A DNA stretch of 6,444 nucleotides, taken from contig JADMIN010000159.1 in assembly GCA_015478575.1 (NCBI GenBank), positions 1 to 6,444 on the forward strand, given 5' to 3'. Below the pieces are notes generated by a model. The model was not told where the DNA came from. It made no database searches and worked only from the letters and a program-made list of their open reading frames with translations. Position 1 is the first letter of the stretch. Every line of letters begins with the position of its first letter. This DNA is from Ktedonobacterales bacterium. Its GTDB lineage: Bacteria; Chloroflexota; Ktedonobacteria; Ktedonobacterales; JADMIN01. A program made the position numbers and the translations under genes. Positions 1 to 6,428 of the stretch are shown piece after piece.

Positions 1-41
1 CCCCAGTGGTCGCCGAGCGAGAGACGGGGAATGCGGGCACG

Positions 42-1166
42 ATGCCCCGCCAGCGCTTGTGGCCCGCGGTGTTGGCACTCTACTTCCTGGCACCTCTCAC
101 CGCCGAGGTCCTCACGAACTCGACACCCATCCTGGTGTTTCTTACCAATCCCGTTGGCTTCCTCTACCAACCCGCCCTCTATGGCTCCGGCGCAATCCTT
201 GTGCGCGAGGCGGCGCGGCGGCGTGGCTTGGGGTGGTCGCGCATTGTACTGCTAGGCGCGGCCTATGGCATCCTCGAGGAGGGGCTGATTGTCACCAGTT
301 GGTTCAATCCGTTCTGGCCGGATGTCTGTAACCGCGCGACACATCCGCCCTCCGGCCTCTGCGACTACAGCCGGATCGCGCAAACGAACTTGATCTGGGC
401 GCTCTCCCTCACGGCCTACCACGCAATCTTCAGCATCGCCATTCCCATCTTGCTGGTAGAGACCATCTTCCCACGGCGGGCCGCGTTGCCCTGGCTACGG
501 CGCCGTGGCCTCATCGGCTTCAGCGTATTGCTGGGGTTGGTATGGCTCTCCGGCGCAGCGCTCTTCGGCTTCGCCTTCTCTCGTGCCCAAGGATATACTC
601 ACCCACCGCTCGTGCCGTATCTCGCCGCGGTGGCCCTGGCCGCCACCCTCATCTGGCTCGGACTGCGTCGCCCGCGTGCGAAGGCGCTGACCGCCACAGA
701 GGTGCCCTCGCCGCCAGGCGCCCTCACACCACCAGCGCGCAAGCCACCGCGCCTGTGGGGACTGCGCGTGCTCGGCTTCGTCGTGATGTTCGGGTATTTC
801 GCCGTGCCCGCGCTCCTGCAAGCTAGTAAGGTACCCTTCCCTATCACCCTAGCCGTGATCGCGGCGCTGCTTGCCCTGCTCGCCTGGCGCATCGCCAGAT
901 GGTCACGCCGGCCTGGCTGGAATACGCGCCACCACATCGCCCTGGCCGCTGGCGCGCTCAGTTTCTTCATCTTGGTCTTTGACCCCATCCTAGAGGTCGC
1001 TGGCCAGGTGAATGGTAAGATCACGCGCGGCACCTCGCTCTTCGCCCTGGCCTATCTCATCCTGCTGATCTGGCTGAGCCTACGGGCACGGCGGCTGGAA
1101 GGCGAGGTGCTGAGCGGTGACGGTCTGGGCGGTGCTATCCCACGCGGACGCCGCTGGCGGGGGTGA
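42..1166 (+). CDS. Polytopic membrane protein of unknown function, with an EEGL...FNP motif
   Basis: Unnamed integral membrane protein, 374 residues from ATG 42. GTG 6 in the same frame would add 12 polar residues, and no in-frame stop lies upstream in the window, so the start is uncertain. ATG 42 is preferred because it gives a short basic N-terminus (MPRQRLW) before the first helix, although the only upstream purine run (GGGGA, 26-30) is 11 nt away. About nine or ten hydrophobic segments are visible, near residues 8-24, 30-50, 67-85, 114-139, 155-178, 191-208, 238-260, 266-283, 298-314 and 331-347. A Pro/Arg-rich linker occupies about 210-237. Polar residues stand out in or near helices: E22, R55-E56, E79-E80 (YGILEEGL), N89-P90 (FNPFWPD), H127 and E140 (YHAIFSIAIPILLVE). 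C96 and C107 flank a probable external loop. From memory, similar EEGL...FNP proteins recur in actinobacteria and Chloroflexota without a known function. The EE pair recalls CPBP/ABI proteases, but the EExxxR and FxxxH motifs are not met. The 3' end overlaps the convergent ATPase gene. Confidence 0.85.
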   Translation: MPRQRLWPAVLALYFLAPLTAEVLTNSTPILVFLTNPVGFLYQPALYGSGAILVREAARRRGLGWSRIVLLGAAYGILEEGLIVTSWFNPFWPDVCNRATHPPSGLCDYSRIAQTNLIWALSLTAYHAIFSIAIPILLVETIFPRRAALPWLRRRGLIGFSVLLGLVWLSGAALFGFAFSRAQGYTHPPLVPYLAAVALAATLIWLGLRRPRAKALTATEVPSPPGALTPPARKPPRLWGLRVLGFVVMFGYFAVPALLQASKVPFPITLAVIAALLALLAWRIARWSRRPGWNTRHHIALAAGALSFFILVFDPILEVAGQVNGKITRGTSLFALAYLILLIWLSLRARRLEGEVLSGDGLGGAIPRGRRWRG

Positions 1167-2310
1167 ACGTGATCTCCAGCGCGCCTTCGGCCATGCGTGC
1201 CACCGTCGCTTCCAACGGCGCCAGCACGGCGGGCAGCGCGATGTCGCGCTTGAAGTTGCCGACCTCCACGATCAATTCATCGCCCTTCTTCGTCATAATG
1301 ACCTTCGCCAGCTCAACGTGCGGCAGAGGCAGCCGCAGCACATAGGTCTCGCCGCGCTTCTCCAGTTGCTGTGGGCTGCCGCGGAAGAAAATCTGGGTGG
1401 GATCCGTCGCGCCCCAGACCTCGGCGCCGAGCGCCGCCAGCGCCGTCGCTCCCAGAATCTCGCGCGAGTGATAGGGCACATCCCAGACCGGCAGCGGGGT
1501 GAAGGTCGAGTGAATCTGGTCGTAATAACGCTTCTGTTGCGCCATCATATCGCGCAACAACTGATCGTGGTAGTCGTCCGATGGCAGCACGCGATTGCAG
1601 AGCACGCCATCAATGGGATAGTCATAGAGCGCGAGATAGGTCTCAGCGCGCAAGGCTTCTTTGATAACCATCTTCTCTGGGTTGACCACCAGCCGGTACG
1701 AGCTGATCTCGGCATCCGTCAGCACCTTGCGCAGCGCCGCTACCTGCGTGTTGAGCTTCTCCAGCGAGTCCAGCACGTTGATGCCCGGCAAGAACGTCTT
1801 GAGCAGGGGCTTGGCGGCGTTGAGCGCCAGGCCCTTCCAGCCACTGGCCTGATTGACATACCAGAGAAACGTCTCTGGCATGCTGAGGAGGCGCACGGTC
1901 TCGCCCGTGGGCGCCGCGTCAATCACCACCACATCGTAGGCATCCTGCCGCGCTTGGCGGTAGATATTGAGCAAAGCGACAATCTCGTCCATACCCGGAA
2001 TGAGCGCCATCTCCTCGGCGGCCACATCGTTGATGCCTTGGCGCTTGAGCACATTGGCGACGTAGTCCTGCACACGCCCCCAGTGCGTGCGCATCTCGTC
2101 AAGCACGTTGATCTCCTGCGCCCAGAGCCGGTCGGCGAGCTGGCCTGGCTCCGCGGTAAGAGGAGCATCCAGCACATCGGCCAGGCTATGGGCCAGGTCG
2201 GTGCTGACAACGAGTGTACGTTTACCCAGTTGCGCCGCGCGCGCGGCTGTAGCGGCAGCCAGTGTCGTCTTGCCCACGCCACCTTTGCCGAGATAGAGAA
2301 TAAGACGCAT
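1135..2310 (-). CDS. TRC40/GET3/ArsA family ATPase with C-terminal ArsA-HSP20-like domain
   Basis: Cytosolic dimeric P-loop ATPase of the ArsA/GET3 (deviant Walker A) family, 391 residues. Visible motifs, in order: deviant P-loop GKGGVGKT at 8-15 with the signature K9; switch I-like STDLAHSL at 36-43 (Leu where Pro is usual); Walker B/switch II IDAAPTGET at 130-138; NPEKM at 210-214; and the nucleotide-base loop CNRVLP at 238-243. Residues 322-383 (YVLRLPLPHVEL to LEITF) look like the small HSP20-like beta domain found at the C-terminus of many bacterial ArsA homologues. ATG 2310 is chosen because GGAGAGG (2326-2320) lies 9 nt upstream and the P-loop then begins at residue 8, as is usual; the frame stays open to 2493 but that extension matches nothing. 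The single ATPase domain is unlike the duplicated plasmid ArsA. Only one cysteine (C238) is present, so neither the ArsA metalloid triad nor the GET3 CxxC zinc site exists. No arsenical partner genes flank it. The role may be tail-anchored protein handling or energising a transporter; family assignment is firm, substrate unknown. Confidence 0.95.
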   Translation of the reverse strand: MRLILYLGKGGVGKTTLAAATAARAAQLGKRTLVVSTDLAHSLADVLDAPLTAEPGQLADRLWAQEINVLDEMRTHWGRVQDYVANVLKRQGINDVAAEEMALIPGMDEIVALLNIYRQARQDAYDVVVIDAAPTGETVRLLSMPETFLWYVNQASGWKGLALNAAKPLLKTFLPGINVLDSLEKLNTQVAALRKVLTDAEISSYRLVVNPEKMVIKEALRAETYLALYDYPIDGVLCNRVLPSDDYHDQLLRDMMAQQKRYYDQIHSTFTPLPVWDVPYHSREILGATALAALGAEVWGATDPTQIFFRGSPQQLEKRGETYVLRLPLPHVELAKVIMTKKGDELIVEVGNFKRDIALPAVLAPLEATVARMAEGALEITFTPASGVRVG

Positions 2311-2319
2311 CCAAACCAG

Positions 2320-2326
2320 CCTCTCC
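2320..2326 (-). promoter_or_regulatory. Ribosome binding site of the ArsA-family gene
   Basis: The minus strand reads GGAGAGG, nine bases before ATG 2310. It decides the start: the longer open frame beginning at 2493 has no comparable site, and its extra 61 residues do not resemble an ATPase N-terminus. Confidence 0.6.
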
Positions 2327-2581
2327 ACGTGTATCTGTTCATGCGGGTCGCCGCTGGCTTCATCGCTCCATTGGCGTGTATCCGCCGTTATGTGTACGCC
2401 ACGCTTCAGAGCGAGTTGCAGGAGGGGGTCCATCTGTGCTGCTCCGGCCCTCTCGGTCTGGTCGGTGGTTAGCCTCGTTATTGCGACGAGCAACTGGCAT
2501 GGCTGTCTCGACGGTTTCGCCCAGCCTGCCTGTTCTTCTCACCTCGCGACCGGCGGCACCGTTGTCCTATTGGCGCGTTTT

Positions 2582-2610
2582 TTGCCATTGTTCTCAATGG
2601 AATGCATAAG
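2582..2610 (+). promoter_or_regulatory. Candidate sigma-70-type promoter for crtB
   Basis: TTGCCA at 2582-2587 matches 5 of 6 bases of the -35 consensus. After a 17-bp spacer, CATAAG at 2605-2610 matches 4 of 6 of the -10 consensus. Transcription would begin near 2617, giving a leader of about 97 nt before ATG 2714. This would exclude the upstream in-frame ATG codons at 2390 and 2597 as starts. The element sits in a locally AT-richer patch of an otherwise GC-rich sequence. The spacer carries an inverted repeat (2585-2600). Prediction by eye only. Confidence 0.4.
2585..2600. repeat. Inverted repeat in the crtB promoter spacer, possible operator
   Basis: CCATTG (2585-2590), a 4-nt centre TTCT, then CAATGG (2595-2600) form a perfect 6-bp inverted repeat. 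It begins within the candidate -35 box and fills most of the spacer, a position where a bound dimer would block RNA polymerase. The palindrome is seen directly; the operator role is inference. Confidence 0.4.
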
Positions 2611-2622
2611 CTCTGTTCAGCG

Positions 2623-2639
2623 ATGGCACGATCTGCCAT
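2623..2639. repeat. Inverted repeat just downstream of the predicted crtB transcription start
   Basis: ATGGCA (2623-2628), a 5-nt centre CGATC, then TGCCAT (2634-2639) form a perfect 6-bp inverted repeat. It lies about 6 nt past the predicted start of transcription. It could be a second operator or a short hairpin at the 5' end of the leader RNA. Confidence 0.35.
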
Positions 2640-2701
2640 GTATCCGGCCGAACGCCGAAAACACACCGTGGCCTCATCTGGGCAGGCTGCGATTTTCAGG
2701 T

Positions 2702-2711
2702 GAGGGAGGGG
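2702..2711 (+). promoter_or_regulatory. Ribosome binding site of crtB
   Basis: The run GAGGGAGGGG (2702-2711) precedes ATG 2714. Its first GAGG is 8 nt from the start codon, a normal spacing. None of the other in-frame start candidates (2390, 2597, GTG 2882) has a comparable site. Confidence 0.55.
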
Positions 2712-2713
2712 AC

Positions 2714-3775
2714 ATGCTCCTGCACGGCAGTGACGGATATGGGCTGGAGGCCAGCGGACTCACTAATGATGCTCTGGAGGCGCCCGCCGCGCCCTCCCTC
2801 CCTCTTCCCCCCACGGCGACGGCTCCCCGCTTGCCACCGCGCGCCACTGTGCGCCGCACCTACGTTAGCGCCGACGCTCAGGTGAAGTCGGCCCTTGGCG
2901 CGCCGATCTCGCTCGACGACGCCTATCAGCATTGCCGACACATCGCTCGCGAGGTGGCACGGACCTTCTACTATGGTTCTCTCTTCCTGCCGCCGATGAA
3001 GCGCCGCGCATCTTGGGCGCTCTATGGCTTCTGTCGCACAGTGGATGATATCGCTGACGAGACCGATCTCTTTCCTGATCCCATCGCTGAACTGACGCGC
3101 TGGCGCTCCCTGCTCGTGGAGACGTATGCCGGTCGGCCCAGCGGCCCTGTAATGTCGGCTTGGGCGGATATGCTCGAACGCTTTCCCGTGCCTCTGGCAC
3201 CCGCGCTCGATCTGTTAGCCGGCGTCGAGATGGACACGCGCGGCGTGAGTTTCCGCACCTTCGAGGATCTGCGGCTCTATTGCTATCGCGTCGCTGGGAC
3301 GGTTGGCCTGCTGATGACGCCCATCCTTGGCTATCGCGACGAGGCCGCGCTCAGCTATGCCGTGGATCTGGGCATCGCGATGCAACTTACCAACATCCTG
3401 CGCGACATTGGCGAGGATGCCGCGCGCGGGCGCGTCTATCTGCCTGAGGAAGACCTGGTGGCTTTCGGCTGCGATCGCGCTTCCCTGGTGCGTGGCGAGA
3501 TCACGCCGGCATTTCGCAATCTGATGGCATTCCAGATCACGCGCGCTGAGGCGTATTATGAGCGCGGCATGTGTGGTATTCCCCTGCTCGACCGCGACGC
3601 GCGCCTGGCGATTCACCTCAGTGGCACGCTCTACCGCACCATTCTGGCACGCATCCGCCGCAACGGCTACGATGTCTTTACCCGCCGAGCGCACGTCCCC
3701 TTTGCTGGCAAACTCGCCGCCGTTCCTAGCACCTGGCTACGCATCCGTCTGGGTCCGCGCTCGCGCCTCCTATGA
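2714..3775 (+). CDS. crtB: Phytoene/squalene synthase family protein, probably phytoene synthase
   Basis: Trans-isoprenyl diphosphate synthase, head-to-head type. The likely reaction condenses two geranylgeranyl diphosphates via prephytoene diphosphate to phytoene, the first committed carotenoid step, at the membrane face. The protein has 353 residues from ATG 2714, which follows GAGG (2702-2705) by 8 nt within a longer purine run. The catalytic domain starts near residue 67 (SLDDAYQHC). Key motifs are the first Asp-rich DDIAD at 111-115 inside YGFCRTVDDIADE, YCYRVAGTVG at 189-198, the second Asp-rich NILRDIGED at 227-235, GRVYLPEEDL at 239-248 and the C-terminal NGYDVFTRRA at 317-326. Both Mg-diphosphate binding motifs are intact. 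The YDVFTRRA ending favours CrtB over the squalene-pathway relatives HpnC/HpnD, although HpnD shares most other motifs. The N-terminal 65 residues are Pro/Ala/Arg-rich and longer than typical. No desaturase or other crt gene is in the window. Confidence 0.93.
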   Translation: MLLHGSDGYGLEASGLTNDALEAPAAPSLPLPPTATAPRLPPRATVRRTYVSADAQVKSALGAPISLDDAYQHCRHIAREVARTFYYGSLFLPPMKRRASWALYGFCRTVDDIADETDLFPDPIAELTRWRSLLVETYAGRPSGPVMSAWADMLERFPVPLAPALDLLAGVEMDTRGVSFRTFEDLRLYCYRVAGTVGLLMTPILGYRDEAALSYAVDLGIAMQLTNILRDIGEDAARGRVYLPEEDLVAFGCDRASLVRGEITPAFRNLMAFQITRAEAYYERGMCGIPLLDRDARLAIHLSGTLYRTILARIRRNGYDVFTRRAHVPFAGKLAAVPSTWLRIRLGPRSRLL

Positions 3776-3807
3776 TGCCTAGCGCGCGCTCCATGCGCGC
3801 ACATCAT
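3772..3807 (+). terminator. Stem-loop overlapping the crtB stop codon, possible terminator
   Basis: ATGATG (3772-3777) pairs with CATCAT (3802-3807), and inside this GCGCGC (3782-3787) pairs with GCGCGC (3795-3800) around a 7-nt loop. The stop codon TGA (3773-3775) lies in the outer arm. No T-tract follows, so it is not a canonical intrinsic terminator; it may still block exonucleases or assist termination. An alternative outer pairing is GATGCC (3774-3779) with GGCATC (3809-3814). Confidence 0.3.
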
Positions 3808-3904
3808 GGGCATCCAAGCGTCCGAGCACACACTCTAGCGCGTTCTCTCGCTGTCATGTACACTGGAGGTGCCAGTCCGCTCCCGCGGCGATGGCCTAGC
3901 CAGC

Positions 3905-3912
3905 GAGAGGAA
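3905..3912 (+). promoter_or_regulatory. Ribosome binding site of the eight-helix membrane protein gene
   Basis: GAGAGGAA lies five bases before ATG 3918 and supports that start. The 142-bp gap after crtB shows no strong promoter; TACACT near 3851-3856 resembles a -10 box but has no -35 partner. Confidence 0.5.
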
Positions 3913-3917
3913 CGCAC

Positions 3918-5063
3918 ATGAGTGAGAGCAACGAGACATCCGCGGCGGTGGCTAGCATGGCTACCCGCTCGCGGCGAGGATGGCAAGTGCTCCTAGGCCA
4001 CCCCAGGATGGCGCGGACGCTCGCTACCGCTGGCGCAGCCCTCTTCGCCTTCGCCGCCTGGGCGCCGTGGTGGGTCTACATCGCCACGACGCCCGCACGC
4101 GCGGTGGCCTATTCCTTGGACCCTGGCCGCGACCCGGCCCTCTCGCCCCTGGATGTGTTCTTTGGGCCGTCGTCGCTCCTCGTCGCTTGGAGCGCGGTCA
4201 GCGTTCTTGGCGTGCTGCTAGCGGCGTTGCTATGGCAGCGGCGCGGTGCTCTGACGACGCGGCTGGCCCTGCTGGCCTTTGGCGCGTGGGCGGCTCTCTG
4301 TTCCTGGATCTCGCTCGCGTTCTTGCTCACTGCCATCAACGGTCGGCTGACCGCCCAGCCGCCGCTTCCTACCGATCGGCTTTCTCGCGCCAGTGTGCTC
4401 CAAGCGCATGGTCCGGCATACGGTCTCTGGCTCGCCGCCCTCGCCCTGGCCCTTACCTGGGTTGGTGCGATTCTGCTGGCGCGGGTGGAGCTACGCGGGC
4501 ACGGCGCGACGAGACTCGTCGCGCCGTCGGCGCGACTCGGCCCCAACGAGCGGCTGCCGCGCGGGACTGGCTGGCTCACCGCCGCGGTGATCTTCTGGGC
4601 CGTTGGCTTTCTCGTCATGCCCTGGGGCGCGGTGAATTGCGATGCTCTGCCGCTGATATATGGTACCTGCACGGGCGTCTCAGGCAGCGCCGCGCTCCAA
4701 GTGGCGCTGGAGAATCTGACCACCTCGGTTGATCCCCTCGCCGCGCACTCGGCTGTCGCTCTGCTGCTCGCTGGAGGAGGCGCACTGGTCCTCGCCAGTC
4801 TCTGGCTGCGCGTCGCCGCCGCGGCTCAGCGTGTGTGGAGCGCCCTGTGGCTGCTCGCTGCCCTCGGCATCGCCCTGCTCACCTACACCGGCATCGCTGC
4901 TATCACCACGCGGGCAAGCGATTTCGGGCTGCCCACTGGCACCTGGCGCGGTGAGGGCGGCCTCTGGGTCACGTTCCTCGCGCTACCGCTCGGCATCGTT
5001 GGGCTGGGGGTGCTCGAGGTGAGCACCCGGCGTCGTCCACGGCCAGCGTCAAGCCCAGCGTAA
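3918..5063 (+). CDS. Eight-helix integral membrane protein of unknown function
   Basis: I do not recognise a named family. The 381-residue protein has about eight hydrophobic segments near 33-55, 84-106, 113-139, 164-188, 218-236, 275-298, 307-330 and 348-367. Arg-rich stretches (R18-R20 and R30, R108-R109, R189-R199, R298-R305, R371-R375) all fall on the same side, so both ends are predicted cytoplasmic by the positive-inside rule. The loop after helix 5 is then external and carries C241 and C251 within PWGAVNC...GTC, a plausible disulfide pair. Helices 1 and 5 both end in a Pro-Trp pair (AAWAPW at 46-51, FLVMPW at 231-236), hinting at a 4+4 internal repeat. A small extramembrane portion and no catalytic motif argue against an enzyme, but do not exclude one. 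It lies 142 bp after crtB on the same strand and 161 bp before a broken copy of itself. A link to carotenoid synthesis is unsupported beyond proximity. Confidence 0.85.
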   Translation: MSESNETSAAVASMATRSRRGWQVLLGHPRMARTLATAGAALFAFAAWAPWWVYIATTPARAVAYSLDPGRDPALSPLDVFFGPSSLLVAWSAVSVLGVLLAALLWQRRGALTTRLALLAFGAWAALCSWISLAFLLTAINGRLTAQPPLPTDRLSRASVLQAHGPAYGLWLAALALALTWVGAILLARVELRGHGATRLVAPSARLGPNERLPRGTGWLTAAVIFWAVGFLVMPWGAVNCDALPLIYGTCTGVSGSAALQVALENLTTSVDPLAAHSAVALLLAGGGALVLASLWLRVAAAAQRVWSALWLLAALGIALLTYTGIAAITTRASDFGLPTGTWRGEGGLWVTFLALPLGIVGLGVLEVSTRRRPRPASSPA

Positions 5064-5072
5064 AGACCAGCG

Positions 5073-5086
5073 GACGCGCTCGCGTC
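5073..5086 (+). repeat. Short GC-rich hairpin after the membrane protein gene
   Basis: GACGCG/CGCGTC forms a perfect inverted repeat; a realistic fold is five base pairs around a 4-nt loop. It lies 10 bp past the stop codon at 5061-5063, where a terminator would be expected, but no T-run follows. Weak support. Confidence 0.25.
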
Positions 5087-5224
5087 TCGGCGTGACGGGT
5101 GCGGCGGTTCACGTAGGAATGGCACGCATGTCGTCCGCCTATTTCACCTTTCTAGAGGGGATGACGATGCCATCAAGGTGGCGCGCTCTATGCTTCACCA
5201 CTTCCGGCCCAAAGAGAAGAGTAG

Positions 5225-6424
5225 ATGGATTCGCGTACTGAGTCTCTCTTCTCGGCCGACACCGCGCCGGGGAGCGCGCCAGCGCCGCCGGCGCGGCGCC
5301 TAGTGCCCTGGCGCGGCTACCTCGCGCGGCTGCTGGCAACCGCCGGGGCCGCACTCTTCGTCTATGCCGCCTTCGCGCCGTGGCTGATCGTCACCTCCTC
5401 CTTCTACGACGGCACACGCTGGGAGTCTAGTGAAGGAGCCTTGAGCGGGAGTACATTTGTTACTGGCGTGCTCATCCTCTTGCGCGGTGCGCTTCTCCCT
5501 CACGATTCTACACGCTCGCTCCACTCGCCTGGGTCGCGATAGTCAGTATCGGCGCGGTGCTCGCGCCACTTCTGTGGGCACGATTGGGCCGACGAATGGC
5601 CTTGATGGCACGACTGGCCTTCGGCGTCTGGGCGGTGCTTGCCACTGTCAGTGTAGGCGTCGTCCTAGCTGGGGCTATCCAACTCTTGCGGCGGAATGCG
5701 CAACGCTTCTCAGGTCCGAACGCGCCTGCCCTCACGTGACGCTTGGATGTCCACTTCGCGTTTGTCATCCTCGCGCTGGGGCTGTCGCTGCTCGGCGCCA
5801 CGCTGCTCTGGCTGGATGCTCGCCACCAGGTCCGTCCGCCAGAGTCGGCCAGCGCGCCGCCCGCGCCCCTCTCTCCCTCGCACTTGCTGGCCACGGGCAT
5901 CCTCTCCGTGGGTGTGCTCGTTTGGGCAGTGGGCTTTTGCCGTACCCTGGGCCACCGTCAACTGTAATACCTTACACCTCAGCCTCAACCACTTTGTCAG
6001 TGGGAGTTGCGCCGGGTTGGATGCTGGCGATGCGCTCGTCTATAGCCCACGGCTCGGTGTGAAGGCCGTTGACAATTCCACCCAGCCGGGCGGTGCCCTG
6101 AACGCGATCTTCGTGCTGGCGGCGGGCTATGCGCTGCTTGTGCTGATCAGCGCGTGGCGTCGGCGCGGCTCGCGCCTCTCCGTCATCCTGAGCGCCTGCT
6201 GGCTGGGAGCGGTGACGATTCTGGCCGCGCTCGCGGTCCGTGGCATCCGCCCCATCCTGGCGGAGGCACCAGTTCTGAGTTCGGCGGCGGTGGGTCAGTG
6301 GGTCATCGGTCCAGGTGTCTTTATGGCCTTTGGTGGCCTCCTCGTCGCCTGGGTGGGCTTGGCCCTCCTCTGGCGCGCGATGGCCGCCCAGCGCAAGGGA
6401 GGCGCATCTCCCGGGGGGTGGTGA
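5225..6424 (+). pseudogene. Frameshifted tandem paralogue of the upstream eight-helix membrane protein
   Basis: The broken copy is readable across three segments. Segment one begins at ATG 5225 and contains ARLLATAGAALFVYAAFAPW, which matches 16 of 20 residues of the upstream protein's first helix. Its frame ends at TAG 5540-5542. Homology passes to the next frame at roughly 5480-5515 (PLAWVAIVSIGAVLAPLLW), where it meets an in-frame TGA at 5737-5739 and continues (VILALGLSLLGATLL) until near 5935-5945. It then moves back to the first frame (AVPWATVNCN) and runs to TGA 6422-6424. The second change sits at a TTTT run (5935-5938). The family hallmarks remain: Pro-Trp after helices 1 and 5, and two cysteines in the following loop (VNC..., GSC). 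The start has only a weak purine run upstream (AAAGAGAAGA). Two frame changes plus one stop favour genuine decay over a single sequencing error. A truncated product from a later start (frame 5696-6424) cannot be excluded. Confidence 0.8.
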
Positions 6425-6428
6425 GAGC

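Larger units (their letters stand above)
2311..2713. other. 403-bp divergent intergenic control region
   Basis: This is the space between the divergent ATPase and phytoene synthase genes. Both strands are open in one frame through part of it, but neither extension has a ribosome site or family resemblance. It contains one plausible plus-strand promoter (2582-2610). It also holds three short perfect inverted repeats: CTCGT/ACGAG at 2474-2490, CCATTG/CAATGG at 2585-2600 and ATGGCA/TGCCAT at 2623-2639. No convincing minus-strand promoter was found. The best AT-rich minus-strand candidates, near 2390 and 2480, lack a -35 partner at a suitable distance. Confidence 0.6.

Noticed and set aside
1117..2472. 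A 451-codon open frame on the plus strand, antisense to nearly the whole ArsA-family gene
   Set aside because: Its product is rich in Gln, His and Arg, has no recognisable domain and mirrors the ATPase codons; such antisense frames are common in GC-rich genes.
2474..2490. CTCGT/ACGAG inverted repeat as an operator
   Set aside because: Arms are only 5 bp and no promoter is aligned with it; it is expected by chance in a region this size.
2311..2493. In-frame 61-residue extension of the ArsA-family ATPase
   Set aside because: The family P-loop normally lies within the first 20 residues, and the start at 2310 has a good ribosome site.
2390..2713. In-frame 108-residue extension of the phytoene synthase
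   Set aside because: It has no ribosome site, no family resemblance and contains the candidate promoter; it is merely an open frame.
5161..5241. Possible 26-residue leader peptide just before the pseudogene (ATG 5161 or 5167 after GAGGGG)
   Set aside because: Composition is uninformative, it overlaps the pseudogene start, and short frames like this are expected by chance.
5935..5938. TTTT as a programmed frameshift site in the second membrane gene
   Set aside because: The gene also carries another frame change and an in-frame stop, so decay explains it more simply than programmed recoding.
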